Positions 1 to 9,265 of a stretch of DNA of 38,581 nucleotides are shown here, piece after piece. The stretch's first letter is position 1. Each line of letters opens with the position of its first letter. Where the stretch lies: NCBI GenBank assembly GCA_000166735.2, contig AEMJ01000793.1, forward strand, positions 1 to 38,581, given 5' to 3'. A model generated the notes under the pieces. The model was given only the letters and a program-made list of their open reading frames with translations. It searched no databases and had not been told where the DNA came from. The DNA comes from Leuconostoc inhae KCTC 3774. Lineage in GTDB: Bacteria > Bacillota > Bacilli > Lactobacillales > Lactobacillaceae. The position numbers and the translations under genes were made by a program.

Positions 1-120
1 TACTTGCCAACCCAAAAAAATAATTAATAAGATGAGTAAAATAACAAGCAAACCTTGTAGTAAATCATTACCTGAAAACAATCGCCGATACCAAGACTGT
101 TGTTCTTTATTTTTAGCCAT
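1..120 (-). CDS. N-terminus of a membrane protein, partial at window edge
   Basis: Only the first 40 codons are inside the window. The ATG is preceded by a strong GGAGGGG ribosome binding site. The visible protein starts with a short polar stretch (MAKNKEQQSWYRRLF) followed from about residue 22 by a run of Leu, Ile, Val and Phe that must be a transmembrane helix. Permeases of the AI-2E/PerM family can begin this way, but 40 residues are too few to assign a family and I do not. It is divergent from the mevalonate genes, so the 192 bp between 121 and 312 should hold promoters for both sides; I see no clear consensus pair there. Confidence 0.6.
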   Translation of the reverse strand, partial: MAKNKEQQSWYRRLFSGNDLLQGLLVILLILLIIFLGWQV

Positions 121-312
121 GAAACCCCTCCAATAATTATGCCACTAAAATACTGTTTTTCGCAATTAAAGTGGTATTTTGTATTACACCTATATTACCA
201 TATTTCGCACAATCCTAAACATACAATGTTTACCTGTTTTATCAATGAATCCTGCCTAAAAAGATTAAATATGATAATATTGAAGTAACTCATATTTTCA
301 GAAAGAACCCTT

Positions 313-1263
313 ATGTCCACAACTGTAACCGCACATACGAATATTGCTCTTATTAAGTATTGGGGTAAAAAAGATCCTATCTTAAATTTACCAACTACCA
401 GTTCATTATCCCTAACACTTGAGCAATTTTATACGCAGACAACGGTCACTCCAAATACCCACAGTGATCAACTAATTTTAAACAATTTATCGGTAGACAC
501 AACAAGAACGCACCATTTTTTAAATGTTTTACGCGAACAACTTGGTAATTTTAGTCCGTTAACTGTCACATCAACAAATCATGTACCAACCAGTGCTGGG
601 TTAGCCTCTTCAGCTTCCGCATTTGCGGCGCTCACAGGTGCTGTCACACATGAGCTTGGGCTTGAAATGTCAAATGAATCATTATCACGACTTGCACGTC
701 GTGGTTCTGGGTCAGCTTCACGATCACTTTATGGTCATTTTGCCGTGTGGCATGAAGGCATGGATGATCTATCATCGTTTGCTGAGAGTCTACATGCTCC
801 TGATATGCCAATAGCGCTTGTCGTTGCTGAAGTGTCATCTGACGTTAAAAAAGTTAGCTCTAGTGAAGGCATGCGGCGTGCGATGACATCACCAAACTAT
901 GGTGACTGGTTAAATCAGAGTAAAAACCAATTTGTTGATATGCAGGCTGCGATAATGACTAGAGATATTGAGAAAATTGGCAGTATTGCAGAAGACAACG
1001 CGTTAAGTATGCATGCTTTAAATCTAACTGCACGACAACAAGCTTTCACCTACTTCACAAGTGAGACACAACAAATACTAAAAATCATTCAAGATATCCG
1101 TCATCAAGGCTTGCTAGCTTTTGCAACCATAGATGCTGGTCCTAATGTCAAGATTATCACAACTTTAACCACTGCCCCACATGTTGTTGCAGCTTTACAT
1201 GACAAACTACCGCAACTTCATATTGAAACTGCTACGAGCGGATCAGGTATAACTTATGACTAA
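313..1263 (+). CDS. mvaD: Diphosphomevalonate decarboxylase
   Basis: This cytoplasmic GHMP-superfamily enzyme makes isopentenyl diphosphate from mevalonate diphosphate by ATP-dependent decarboxylation. The 316-residue length fits the family. Near the N-terminus is HTNIALIKYWGKKD (residues 8-21), the signature of this decarboxylase. The ATP-binding GHMP loop PTSAGLASSASAFAALTGA lies at about residues 92-110, followed by GSGSASRSLYG. The C-terminal TIDAGPNVK carries the conserved catalytic aspartate. The ATG is followed 943 bp later by the ATG of mvaK2, which overlaps the mvaD stop by 8 bp, so the two are translationally coupled. Mevalonate kinase, the first kinase of the pathway, is not in this window. 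Confidence 0.95.
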   Translation: MSTTVTAHTNIALIKYWGKKDPILNLPTTSSLSLTLEQFYTQTTVTPNTHSDQLILNNLSVDTTRTHHFLNVLREQLGNFSPLTVTSTNHVPTSAGLASSASAFAALTGAVTHELGLEMSNESLSRLARRGSGSASRSLYGHFAVWHEGMDDLSSFAESLHAPDMPIALVVAEVSSDVKKVSSSEGMRRAMTSPNYGDWLNQSKNQFVDMQAAIMTRDIEKIGSIAEDNALSMHALNLTARQQAFTYFTSETQQILKIIQDIRHQGLLAFATIDAGPNVKIITTLTTAPHVVAALHDKLPQLHIETATSGSGITYD

Positions 1264-2285
1264 AGTTTTCATCCCCGGTAAACTTTTTTAGCCGGCGAAT
1301 ATGCTATAACACATCCTGGAAACACAGCAATAATTGCTGCTACAACTACTGGCTTAAGTATTGAAATAACGCCCTCAACTACAACATCAAGTGCCTACTC
1401 AAATACCCTTCCTAAGCAGTGGCATTTCGAAATTAATCAGACCGAAAATCAATATACTGATGACTGGCGCTATGTTAGAGCTGCAATTAAAATTATCCAT
1501 GACTATGTCAAGATTAATGCAAACAATCATCATTTCAACGAAATCATGATGACAATTACAAGTAACTTAAATGGTCCATTTGGTAAAATTGGCTTAGGAT
1601 CTTCAGCCGCTGTTGTTGTTGGTGTTGTTGAAGCGTTTAATGATTTTTCCAACTCAACTTACCAATTTTAACGCGCTTTAAATTGGCTAGTTTAGCTCAT
1701 CTGCATGTACAAAAAATGGTTCTCTAGGTGATATTGCCGCAATTACTTATGGTGGTGTCATTGCCTATGAAAGTCCAGATTTATCTGAGTTTGCACAAGC
1801 TGATAATAGTTGGTTAAACCCTACTATTATCAATAAACCTTGGCCAAAATTAGCAATTACATCATTACCTTGGCCAACAGACTGGCAACTACTACTCGGT
1901 GCAACGCATGAGTCAGCTGACACTAAATCTGCTATCAAAAACATCCATTTAGCACAAGAATTTTTATCTGAAAGTCAACATACCGTTCAAAATATTATTA
2001 ATACAGTCATTACAGGTAACTATGTTAATTTTTCCAAAGGTTTGCGTGACAACCAGCGATTGCTCACTCATAATTTACCTACTGGTTATATCACACCAAA
2101 ATTAGCCATATTACTGGAAAGTCTCAAAAATATTGCTGGAAAAATTAGCGGTGCCGGTTTTGGAGACAATGGTTTTGCAGTTTTTAACGACAATGTTGAC
2201 AATCTCATCCATTTTTTGGCAATTACATCAAATAGATGCACAAGTCATTGTTATTTCACCGCAAAAAGAGGTTAGCTATGAGTGA
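1256..2285 (+). CDS. mvaK2: Phosphomevalonate kinase, frame broken four times in this sequence
   Basis: GHMP kinase converting phosphomevalonate to the diphosphate. The reading frame must be followed across four small indels: T-run 1284-1289 (one T short), T-run 1644-1648 (one short), A-run 1711-1716 (one short) and T-run 2212-2217 (one extra). Corrected, it gives about 343 residues. They start MTKVFIPGKLFLAGEYAITH, pass through GLGSSAAVVVGVV (the ATP loop) and NGSLGDIAAITYGG, and end KISGAGFGDNGFAVF. All are hallmarks of phosphomevalonate kinase. Its start overlaps the mvaD stop and its corrected stop (TGA 2283-2285) overlaps the fni start, as expected for an intact operon gene. Every break lies in a homopolymer and the rest is well conserved, so I favour sequence error over a true pseudogene. 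The alternative is a genuinely inactivated gene. Confidence 0.85.
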
Positions 2286-3333
2286 ATCTAAGCAAGCGCA
2301 TCGTAAAGATGAACATTTATCACTGGGTGTCAATGTTTGGCGCCAAAATCAACGACTACAAGTTGGTGCTGATTTTAGCGATATACGCTGGCTACCTAAC
2401 ACTTTCCCAGAAATGTCAGTAGCAGATGTCAATCTTAGTACAACAATTTTAAATCATCACTTTGACTGGCCTTTTTATATTGAAGCAATGACCGGTGGCT
2501 CACATTTGACTGGTCGCATTAATGGACAACTTGCCCAAGTAGCCAAAAAAACGAATTTGGCGATGGCAGTGGGATCACAATCAATTGCTTTAAAAGAATC
2601 TGATGCAGTAGCCTCCTTTAAAATTGCCCGTCAGAATAATCCTGAGGGATTCTTAATTGCCAATTTAGGTGCAGACCATCCGATAGACAATGTTCGTAAT
2701 GCCATTGACATGATTGATGCTAACGCAATTGAAATGCATGTTAATGTCGGACAAGAACTCGTTATGGCAGAAGGTGATCGTGAATTTTACTGGCTTGAAA
2801 ATCTGGCCACAATTATTGCTAAATCACCTGTCCCAGTAATCATCAAAGAAGTTGGCTTTGGTATGAGTGACCAAGCTTTTGACATAATCAATCAACTTGG
2901 ACCTGCCGCAGTCAATGTAGGTGGCGCAAATGGCACTAATTTTGCAGTCATTGAACGTCGTCGTAATCGGCAGCCAGATACTTTCAACATCGATCAATTT
3001 GGCTTATCCACAGTAGAAAGTTTATTATCAGCACAATTAGTAGATAATCAAGTACCATTAGTTGCAACAGGTGGTATTCAGTCTGCAAATGATATTGTAA
3101 CCAGCTTAATGCTTGGTGCATCCTTAACGTCAAGTGCAGGATTTATGCTAGCAACGCTGATGGATAGAGGCGAAACTGCACTTATTCAACAAATTGAAGA
3201 TTGGCAACGTGCTTTGCCACGCCTGTTTACGCTGCTGGGTGCCCAAAATGTGGCATCTCTACAGACTGCACAACGACTATATTCCCCTACGTTACAAAAT
3301 TTTATCAATCAACGTCAAAGCGCGACTCACTAA
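2278..3333 (+). CDS. fni: Type 2 isopentenyl-diphosphate delta-isomerase
   Basis: FMN-dependent isomerase that interconverts isopentenyl and dimethylallyl diphosphate; last gene of the mevalonate cluster. I choose the ATG at 2278 (MSESKQAHRKDEHLSL), preceded by AAGAGG, which gives 351 residues. The open frame upstream of it belongs to the shifted end of mvaK2. RKDEHLSLG near the start, FYIEAMTGGS, VGSQS, VKEVGFGMS-like IIKEVGFGM, NVGGANGTNF and the flavin-phosphate motif ATGGIQSANDI are typical of the type 2 (not the metal-dependent type 1) family. A terminator follows directly. Confidence 0.95.
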   Translation: MSESKQAHRKDEHLSLGVNVWRQNQRLQVGADFSDIRWLPNTFPEMSVADVNLSTTILNHHFDWPFYIEAMTGGSHLTGRINGQLAQVAKKTNLAMAVGSQSIALKESDAVASFKIARQNNPEGFLIANLGADHPIDNVRNAIDMIDANAIEMHVNVGQELVMAEGDREFYWLENLATIIAKSPVPVIIKEVGFGMSDQAFDIINQLGPAAVNVGGANGTNFAVIERRRNRQPDTFNIDQFGLSTVESLLSAQLVDNQVPLVATGGIQSANDIVTSLMLGASLTSSAGFMLATLMDRGETALIQQIEDWQRALPRLFTLLGAQNVASLQTAQRLYSPTLQNFINQRQSATH

Positions 3334-3347
3334 GAGCCGCGCTTTTT
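3317..3347 (+). terminator. Rho-independent terminator after fni
   Basis: The inverted repeat AAAGCGCG / CGCGCTTT (3317-3324 and 3338-3345) encloses a 13-base loop containing the fni stop region and runs into a T-tract. It closes the mevalonate operon. The minus-strand gene hpt converges on it and may use the same hairpin, though its tail on that strand is weak. Confidence 0.8.
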
Positions 3348-3401
3348 ATAATTTATTAAAGTTTTATGATCAAAATAAATATCAAACAACAAGAACACAA
3401 C

Positions 3402-3965
3402 CTACTTAATTAAATCCAATTTATCAAAATCCACAATAGCAATAACTGGTAAATTACGGAAAAAATTATTATAATCCATACCATAACCAACTAAAAATTC
3501 ATCCGGCACGTCTAAACCAAAATAATCAACTTCAAAATCAACCACACGAGCTGCTTTTTTATCAGCCAACGCTACTGTTGTCACTGTTGCTGCACCTTTT
3601 AAATCAAAATAATTATGCAACCATTGCATCGTTCGCCCAGAATCAATAATTTCGTCAACAACAACAACATCACGACCCGTTAAATCCATACTCACATCAT
3701 GTACAACTTTAACTTGCCCTGTCGATTCAATACCAGAATAACTTTTAACATCAATGAAATCAAAATCAACATCAAGTGGCATTTTACGTAGTAAATCTGT
3801 TGCAAATATCACGCCACCTTTAAGTACGGCAATAAATACCGGTCGCTGTACTTGATCTTCAAATTTGACTGTTAACTCGTTTGCCACACGTTGCACTTGT
3901 GCTTGAATATCAGTTTCAGTTGCTAAGACCGATTTGATAGCTGGATGATTAATTAACGACCTCAT
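3402..3965 (-). CDS. hpt: Hypoxanthine phosphoribosyltransferase
   Basis: Salvages hypoxanthine (and usually guanine) with PRPP to give IMP or GMP. The 187-residue product has the PRPP-binding loop VVVVDEIIDSGRT at residues 100-112, the upstream FIAVLKGGVIFATDLLR segment and the flexible-loop region IDVKSYSG, all standard for this enzyme. Its start overlaps the end of purB by 4 bp (ATGA), so salvage and de novo AMP synthesis are coupled at translation. Transcription should come from the purB promoter with its PurBox-like sites. Confidence 0.95.
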   Translation of the reverse strand: MRSLINHPAIKSVLATETDIQAQVQRVANELTVKFEDQVQRPVFIAVLKGGVIFATDLLRKMPLDVDFDFIDVKSYSGIESTGQVKVVHDVSMDLTGRDVVVVDEIIDSGRTMQWLHNYFDLKGAATVTTVALADKKAARVVDFEVDYFGLDVPDEFLVGYGMDYNNFFRNLPVIAIVDFDKLDLIK

Positions 3966-5257
3966 ACTAAACCTACCCTCTTAAAAATTTCATCAACATG
4001 ACGTAAATGATAGTGATAATCAAAGGCATCATCAATTTGGGCTTTTGTTAAGTGTGATGAAATTGTACTATCGGCATCAACAAGATCACGAAACATCAGA
4101 CGTTCGTCCCAAGAACGGGCGGTCAAGGGTTGTACAGTATCATAGGCTTGTTCACGAGATAGTCCAGCATCAATCAAACTTAACAAGAGACGTTGCGAGT
4201 ATATCAAACCGTATGTACGATCCATATTTTTTTGCATTGTATCAGGAAAAACACCCAAATTGTTTAAAATACCAGTATGTCGTTTTAACATGTAATCGAT
4301 AATGGCAGTTGCATCAGCCAAAATAATACGCTCTGCCGATGAATGTGAAATATCACGTTCATGCCACAATGTCACATTTTCTAAGGCCGTAACAGCATAA
4401 CCACGTAAAACACGTGCCAAGCCAGTAATATTTTCATCACCAATTGGATTTCGTTTGTGAGGCATTGCAGAAGAACCTTTTTGTCCCTTAGCAAAACCTT
4501 CTTCAACTTCATGAATTTCTGAACGTTGAAGAGCCCGAATTTCGGTAGCTAGTTCTTCCATTTGTGTGCCAATTAAAGCGATAGTTTGAACATAATCAGC
4601 ATGTAAATCACGTGGTAAAACCTGTGATCCAATAGGTTGTGCAGTCAACCCAAGCTCTTGCATGGCAACTTCTTCAACATAAGGTGGCACATTGGCAAAT
4701 GTGCCTACAGCACCAGATAACTTGCCTGTTTCAACCTCTGAAGCCACACGATCAAAGCGCGCAATTGCTCGCGTTGCCGAAGCATAAAAACGTGCCATTT
4801 TCAAGCCAAATGTGGTTGGTTCCGCATGCACACCATGTGTACGACCCATCATAACTGTCTCTTTATATTTCAGGGCTAACTTTTTTATTGCTTCACGCCA
4901 TTCTTGTAAATCTTCTTTAATAATGACGTTAGATTGGCGCAGACGTAATGCTTGTGCTGTATCCACCACATCTGTTGAAGTCAACCCATAATGAATCCAT
5001 TTACGTTCATCGCCAAGCGATTCTGAGACATTTCGTGTAAATGCAACAACATCATGTCGCGTTGACAATTCAATTTCAGCAATGCGTTTAACATCAAATT
5101 TAGCATTGGCACGAATTTTTTCAAGGTCTGCAGCTGGAATATGTCCGGCAGCCACCCAACCAGCATCAACGGCAATTTCAACGTCAAGCCAAGTTTGATA
5201 TTGATTCTGCATTGACCAAATGTCACGAAGTTCTTGACGAGAATAACGTTCTATCAT
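3962..5257 (-). CDS. purB: Adenylosuccinate lyase
   Basis: Fumarase-superfamily lyase acting twice in purine synthesis: SAICAR to AICAR, and adenylosuccinate to AMP. The 431-residue protein has the superfamily signature GSSAMPHKRNP at residues 261-271, containing the catalytic loop serine, and GRTHGVHAEPTT (138-149) with the catalytic histidine. It begins MIERYSRQELRDIWS, typical of Gram-positive PurB, behind an AAGGAA site. It has its own promoter with two CGAA-cored boxes (see 5292-5368), apart from the main purine operon, and is followed by hpt. Confidence 0.97.
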   Translation of the reverse strand: MIERYSRQELRDIWSMQNQYQTWLDVEIAVDAGWVAAGHIPAADLEKIRANAKFDVKRIAEIELSTRHDVVAFTRNVSESLGDERKWIHYGLTSTDVVDTAQALRLRQSNVIIKEDLQEWREAIKKLALKYKETVMMGRTHGVHAEPTTFGLKMARFYASATRAIARFDRVASEVETGKLSGAVGTFANVPPYVEEVAMQELGLTAQPIGSQVLPRDLHADYVQTIALIGTQMEELATEIRALQRSEIHEVEEGFAKGQKGSSAMPHKRNPIGDENITGLARVLRGYAVTALENVTLWHERDISHSSAERIILADATAIIDYMLKRHTGILNNLGVFPDTMQKNMDRTYGLIYSQRLLLSLIDAGLSREQAYDTVQPLTARSWDERLMFRDLVDADSTISSHLTKAQIDDAFDYHYHLRHVDEIFKRVGLV

Positions 5258-5291
5258 TTTTATATTCCTTTATGTTTTGTCTTTAACTATA

Positions 5292-5368
5292 ATTGTACCA
5301 GTTAATGACGTATTTGCATTCGCTATTTTATAAGTTTTATCTCACAAACAGTGCACATCGTTCGTTAA
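5292..5368 (-). promoter_or_regulatory. purB promoter with two PurBox-like sites
   Basis: Reading on the minus strand, box 1 is TTAACGAACGAT (core C at 5364) and box 2 is AGCGAATGC (core C at 5322), 42 bp apart. Between them lies TTTGTGAGA (5340-5348). The extended -10 TGGTACAAT has its TACAAT at 5292-5297, with its first base 25 bp past the core C of box 2, so box 2 sits where a -35 would be. The same arrangement recurs at purD and purE. The cores resemble the PurR box of Lactococcus and Bacillus (CCGAACAAT-like). Regulation by a PurR homologue is inferred. Confidence 0.65.
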
Positions 5369-5418
5369 TTATACACTATACTATTATCTAAAAAAAGTAA
5401 GATACACATGAAAGCGTG

Positions 5419-6632
5419 TTATTCAACTAATGTTTGTTTTGAATCTACAAGCGTCATTGAAATGATGAAAGCAATTGCATATAGTACAGCAATGACAATA
5501 AATACCATTTTATAGTCCATACCCAAACCATGAACTATAAAACTAGCCAATTGGTTTCCCGATAGTCCGGCCGCTGCCCAAGCTGTCAGCGTCATCCCAT
5601 GAATTTTTGAAATTGCATGCATACCAAACCTATCTGCTAACAACGGCGGTAGTGCAGAAAATCCGCCACCATATCCAGCATTGATTAAAAAAAATGTGGA
5701 AACAATGACAATTGGCATCAAAGTAGCTTGATCAGGTAACAAATAAGCACTTAATGCCATGATGAGAGACATGATAAAAATAACACGATAAATTGTGTTA
5801 CGATCTTTTAAACGGTCTGAAAAGCTAGCAAATCCCACACGACCAGCAGCGTTGAAAAAAGCATCAACACTTACAATTATCGTTATCGCGGCAACTGAAA
5901 ATATAGCCGATCCACTATTTGTTTTGAGTCCCATTAAAATATCTTTTTCTTGCGAAATAATAGCTAATCCTGCCGTAATGTTAAGGTAAAACATCAACCA
6001 AATACCAATAAAATTAGGCGTTTTTATCAATTTTAGCGGCTTGAATTTATTCTCAAGCGGTTTTTCTTGCCAATCAGCTGGTTTTTTTATTAAAATTACC
6101 CCAATCAACATCATTATGGCAAAAACACCCCCTAAAATAACAAACATTTGCCATAAACCAACATTTAGTTGCAAACTGATCATAATGGGAGAGAAAATCA
6201 TTTTGGCTAAGCCAAACCCAGCTACAGCTAATCCTGTTCCAAGCCCTTTATTGTCTTTAAACCAGAGCATTAAATTTTTGACTGGCGTTAAATAGCCGAT
6301 TCCTAAGCCGATACCCATAATAACACCATAAAAAATAAATACCAAGTAATGATTTTTGATGAATGCTTATGCCTGTTCCAATCATACCAACCACAAAAAC
6401 AGCGTTGATAATAACGCAGATTTTTAATGTCACGTTCTACAAAATGCCCTAAAGCCGCTGCTGACAATCCTAAAAATAAAATGGCAATTGAAAACGCCCA
6501 TTCAATATTCGGCACAGTCGTGCCAATATCGTCTGCAATAGCTTGTTTAAAGACACTCCATGCATAAACTGTCCCAATGCTACCATGAATAAGTAAAGCT
6601 GGTAATGCTGCCCGCACCCATTTATTTTCCAC
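5419..6632 (-). CDS. OFA-family (oxalate/formate antiporter-type) MFS transporter, frame broken twice
   Basis: Twelve-helix major facilitator protein of about 403 residues when two small indels are corrected: T-run 6421-6425 (one base extra) and A-run 6330-6335 (one extra). The start is a GTG at 6632 behind GAGGAAA. The N-terminal PALLIHGSIGTVYAWSVF and later GIGLGIGYLTPV and FFLINAGYGGGFSALPPLLA match the oxalate:formate antiporter family, whose members also carry lactate or pyruvate. The substrate cannot be read from sequence. It lies last in the purD-fhs-esterase row with no clear promoter of its own, which makes formate an attractive candidate because Fhs consumes formate. That link is inference. 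Confidence 0.75.
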
Positions 6633-6689
6633 AATAATGATTTCCTCTTTTTGTTTTAAATTATCATTTAGCCATTGCTTATTATTGTT

Positions 6690-7493
6690 CTATTTAAGAT
6701 AATCTTTTCTTTTTGTAATTAATTGGTAACCATTCAAGAATCCGTTCAATTTTTTATCCCAATAATACCAATCATGTTCACCTGGACTGGTTTCAAAAGT
6801 CACATCATATCCTAATGCTTTGATTTGTGATATTGTTTGTTGATTATTTTCAAACAAAAAATCTTGTTCACCAATCCATGCATAAAGTTTTGGTAATGGT
6901 TGTTTTCTAAATGATTGCTGTTGTGCTAATTTAATAATATCGTTTTCTGACCCCGGAAATTTTGTTAGGTTTCCAAATATGCCTTGCCAATAGGCATCGT
7001 TTTGCCATGCATCTCGACCTGGAAAGTTCGGATCTCCTATTAACGCACCAGACAAAGACGCGGCATAACTAAATTGTTGATTACTAAAAGCCATTTTAAA
7101 TGCACCGTACCCTCCCATAGAAAGACCAGCAATAAAATTTTTGTCACGTTTTTTTGAAATTTGTGGAAAAAGTGTCGCTATTTTTTTGGGTAATTCATCA
7201 ACTAAAGCGTCAAAATAGTTCATCCCATATTGTGTATTGGTATACCAAGCTAAATCAGTTGACGGCATTACAATTGCTATTGGTGTCTGTCGCACTAAAC
7301 GTTCAATACTTGTTCGGCGCGTCCATACTGCTTGATCTCCTGACATACCATGCAATAGATACAAAACCGGTATATCTTGCAAATCAGCAGCCGTCCAACT
7401 TGGATTATGATCAGATAGTTCTGGTAGAATAACATTCATCACACGATCCATACCCAAAGTTTGCGAATAGTAATTTACCTGTAAAAGTGCCAT
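6690..7493 (-). CDS. Esterase D / S-formylglutathione hydrolase-like alpha/beta hydrolase
   Basis: A 267-residue cytoplasmic alpha/beta hydrolase. The nucleophile elbow is GLSMGGYG with Ser125, the likely acid is Asp211 (GEQDFLF) and the likely base is His240 (GEHDWYYW). YLLHGMSGDQAVW (residues 45-57) provides the oxyanion-hole region. The family includes lactic tributyrin esterases (EstA) and S-formylglutathione hydrolases, which release formate. Lactococcal EstA is the closest functional analogue I know. The gene is downstream of fhs (36 bp apart) and upstream of an OFA transporter. The true substrate, short-chain ester or formyl thioester, is undecided. Confidence 0.8.
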   Translation of the reverse strand: MALLQVNYYSQTLGMDRVMNVILPELSDHNPSWTAADLQDIPVLYLLHGMSGDQAVWTRRTSIERLVRQTPIAIVMPSTDLAWYTNTQYGMNYFDALVDELPKKIATLFPQISKKRDKNFIAGLSMGGYGAFKMAFSNQQFSYAASLSGALIGDPNFPGRDAWQNDAYWQGIFGNLTKFPGSENDIIKLAQQQSFRKQPLPKLYAWIGEQDFLFENNQQTISQIKALGYDVTFETSPGEHDWYYWDKKLNGFLNGYQLITKRKDYLK

Positions 7494-7529
7494 AGTCTTT
7501 CCTCTCTATTTTCAAAATCGAATTTATTG

Positions 7530-9193
7530 TTAAAAAAGGCCAGTAATGATGCCATTCTTATCAATATCAATATCCAAAGCTGCTGGATGTTTTGGTAAAC
7601 CAGGCATTGTTAAAATTGATCCTGTCATGGCTACTAAAAATCCTGCGCCAAGTTTAGGCACGAACTCACGAATATGAATCACAAATTTTTTAGGCGCGCC
7701 CAGCTGTTTGGCATCATCTGACAATGAATATTGTGTTTTAGCCATAATAATCGGTAATTTATCCCAACCAAGTTGCTTAAATTCTAATAATTGTCTTTGT
7801 GCTACTTGAGATAGTTCAACCCCTTGACCACCGTAAATTACTTGAACAATGCTATTAAGTTTGTTAGTAGCATCATCTGACGATTGGTAAAGTGGTGTAA
7901 AATCAGACTCTTGCGCGCTTTTTTCAATCACTGCTGCTGCCAGTGTTTTAGCGCCAACACCGCCCTTTGCCCAAACTTCTGTTGTATAAGCCGATGCTCC
8001 AAATTGTTCAACATAGGTTTTAACAACCTGTAACTCAACTTCTGTGTCATCAGTAAAGCGGTTAATCGCAACAATAACTGGTATCCCATAACGACCCATT
8101 GCAGTTAAATGTTGCCCTAAATTTTTTAATCCCATTTTTAAAGCGTCAACATTCTCAATATTCAAATCTTTCAGTGCCACATTTCCGTGATGCTTCAAAG
8201 CCCTAACTGTTGCGACAATGACAATTGTATCTGGTGTTTTACCCAGCAGCGGCACCTTGACGTCTAGAAACTTTTCGCCCCCTAAATCAGCACCAAAACC
8301 AGCCTCTGTTACCGCATAATCTGCTAACTGCAAAGCAGTTTTAGTTGCTAAAATTGAATTAGTGCCTTGTGCAATGTTGGCAAAAGGCCCACCATGAATA
8401 ATTGCTGGTGTATGTGCCAATGTTTGTACAAGATTAGGCTTGATTGCATCCTTTAACAGCACTGTCAAAGCCCCAGCAACCCCTAAATCATTAACTGTTA
8501 CTGGTTTTTTGTATATGTATAACCAACAACAATACGCGCAATTCGAGATTTCAAATCCATCAAATCAGTTGATAGTGTTAGAATAGCCATCAGTTCTGAG
8601 GCTACCGTAATATCAAAACCATCTTCACGTGGCACACCAGAAGTTGGTCCACCCATACCAATATTGATATGGCGTAAAGCACGATCATTGATATCCAACA
8701 CACGTTTCCACAAAATACGACGCGGATCAATGTTGAGTGGATTACCTTGTTGCATACTATTATCCAAAATAGCAGCCAATGTATCATGTGCTGATGTCAA
8801 CGCATGAAAATCACCCGTAAAGTGTAAATTAATATCCGCCATTGGTATTACTTGTGCGTACCCACCACCGGTAGCACCACCTTTCATTCCCATAACAGGT
8901 CCAAGAGATGGTTCACGTAAGGCAATCATAGTTTTTTTACCAGCCATCTGTAAAGCATCAGCTAAACCAACAGTTACTGTTGATTTTCCTTCACCAGCCG
9001 GTGTTGGGTTAATTGATGTGACAAGAATTAATTTACCAAGTGTCTTATCTCTTTTAACCGTTGGATCTAACTTGATTTTTGCTTTGTCATAACCATATGG
9101 TTCAATTTCATGCGCCTTTAATCCCGCAATCGTGGCAATTTCTGTAATTGGCTTAACATCGGCCGCTTGAGCAATTTCAATGTCTGTTTGCAT
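7530..9193 (-). CDS. fhs: Formate-tetrahydrofolate ligase, frame broken once
   Basis: ATP-dependent ligase making 10-formyl-tetrahydrofolate, the one-carbon donor for PurN and PurH. The N-terminal part has the nucleotide-binding loop [14 protein letters not shown] and [20 protein letters not shown], both diagnostic. The frame breaks at T-run 8505-8510 (6 instead of 7), between VVGYTYTKK and [16 protein letters not shown]; corrected length is about 554, usual for the family. I take ATG 9193 ([14 protein letters not shown]) as start because AAGGAAG precedes it; the upstream extension to 9238 needs a TTG start with no ribosome site. It follows purD by 72 bp and should share its PurBox-type promoter, which fits its role. 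Confidence 0.93.
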
Positions 9194-9265
9194 ATCTTCA
9201 TACTTCCTTTTTACACTTGAACATGATAATATTTTCAAAAAATTCAGTTACTTGATAAGAAAAGG

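Noticed and set aside
1256-2285. mvaK2 as a true pseudogene, suggesting loss of the mevalonate route
   Set aside because: All four breaks are in homopolymers, overlaps with both neighbours are kept and all motifs survive; the same break type occurs in essential genes across the window.
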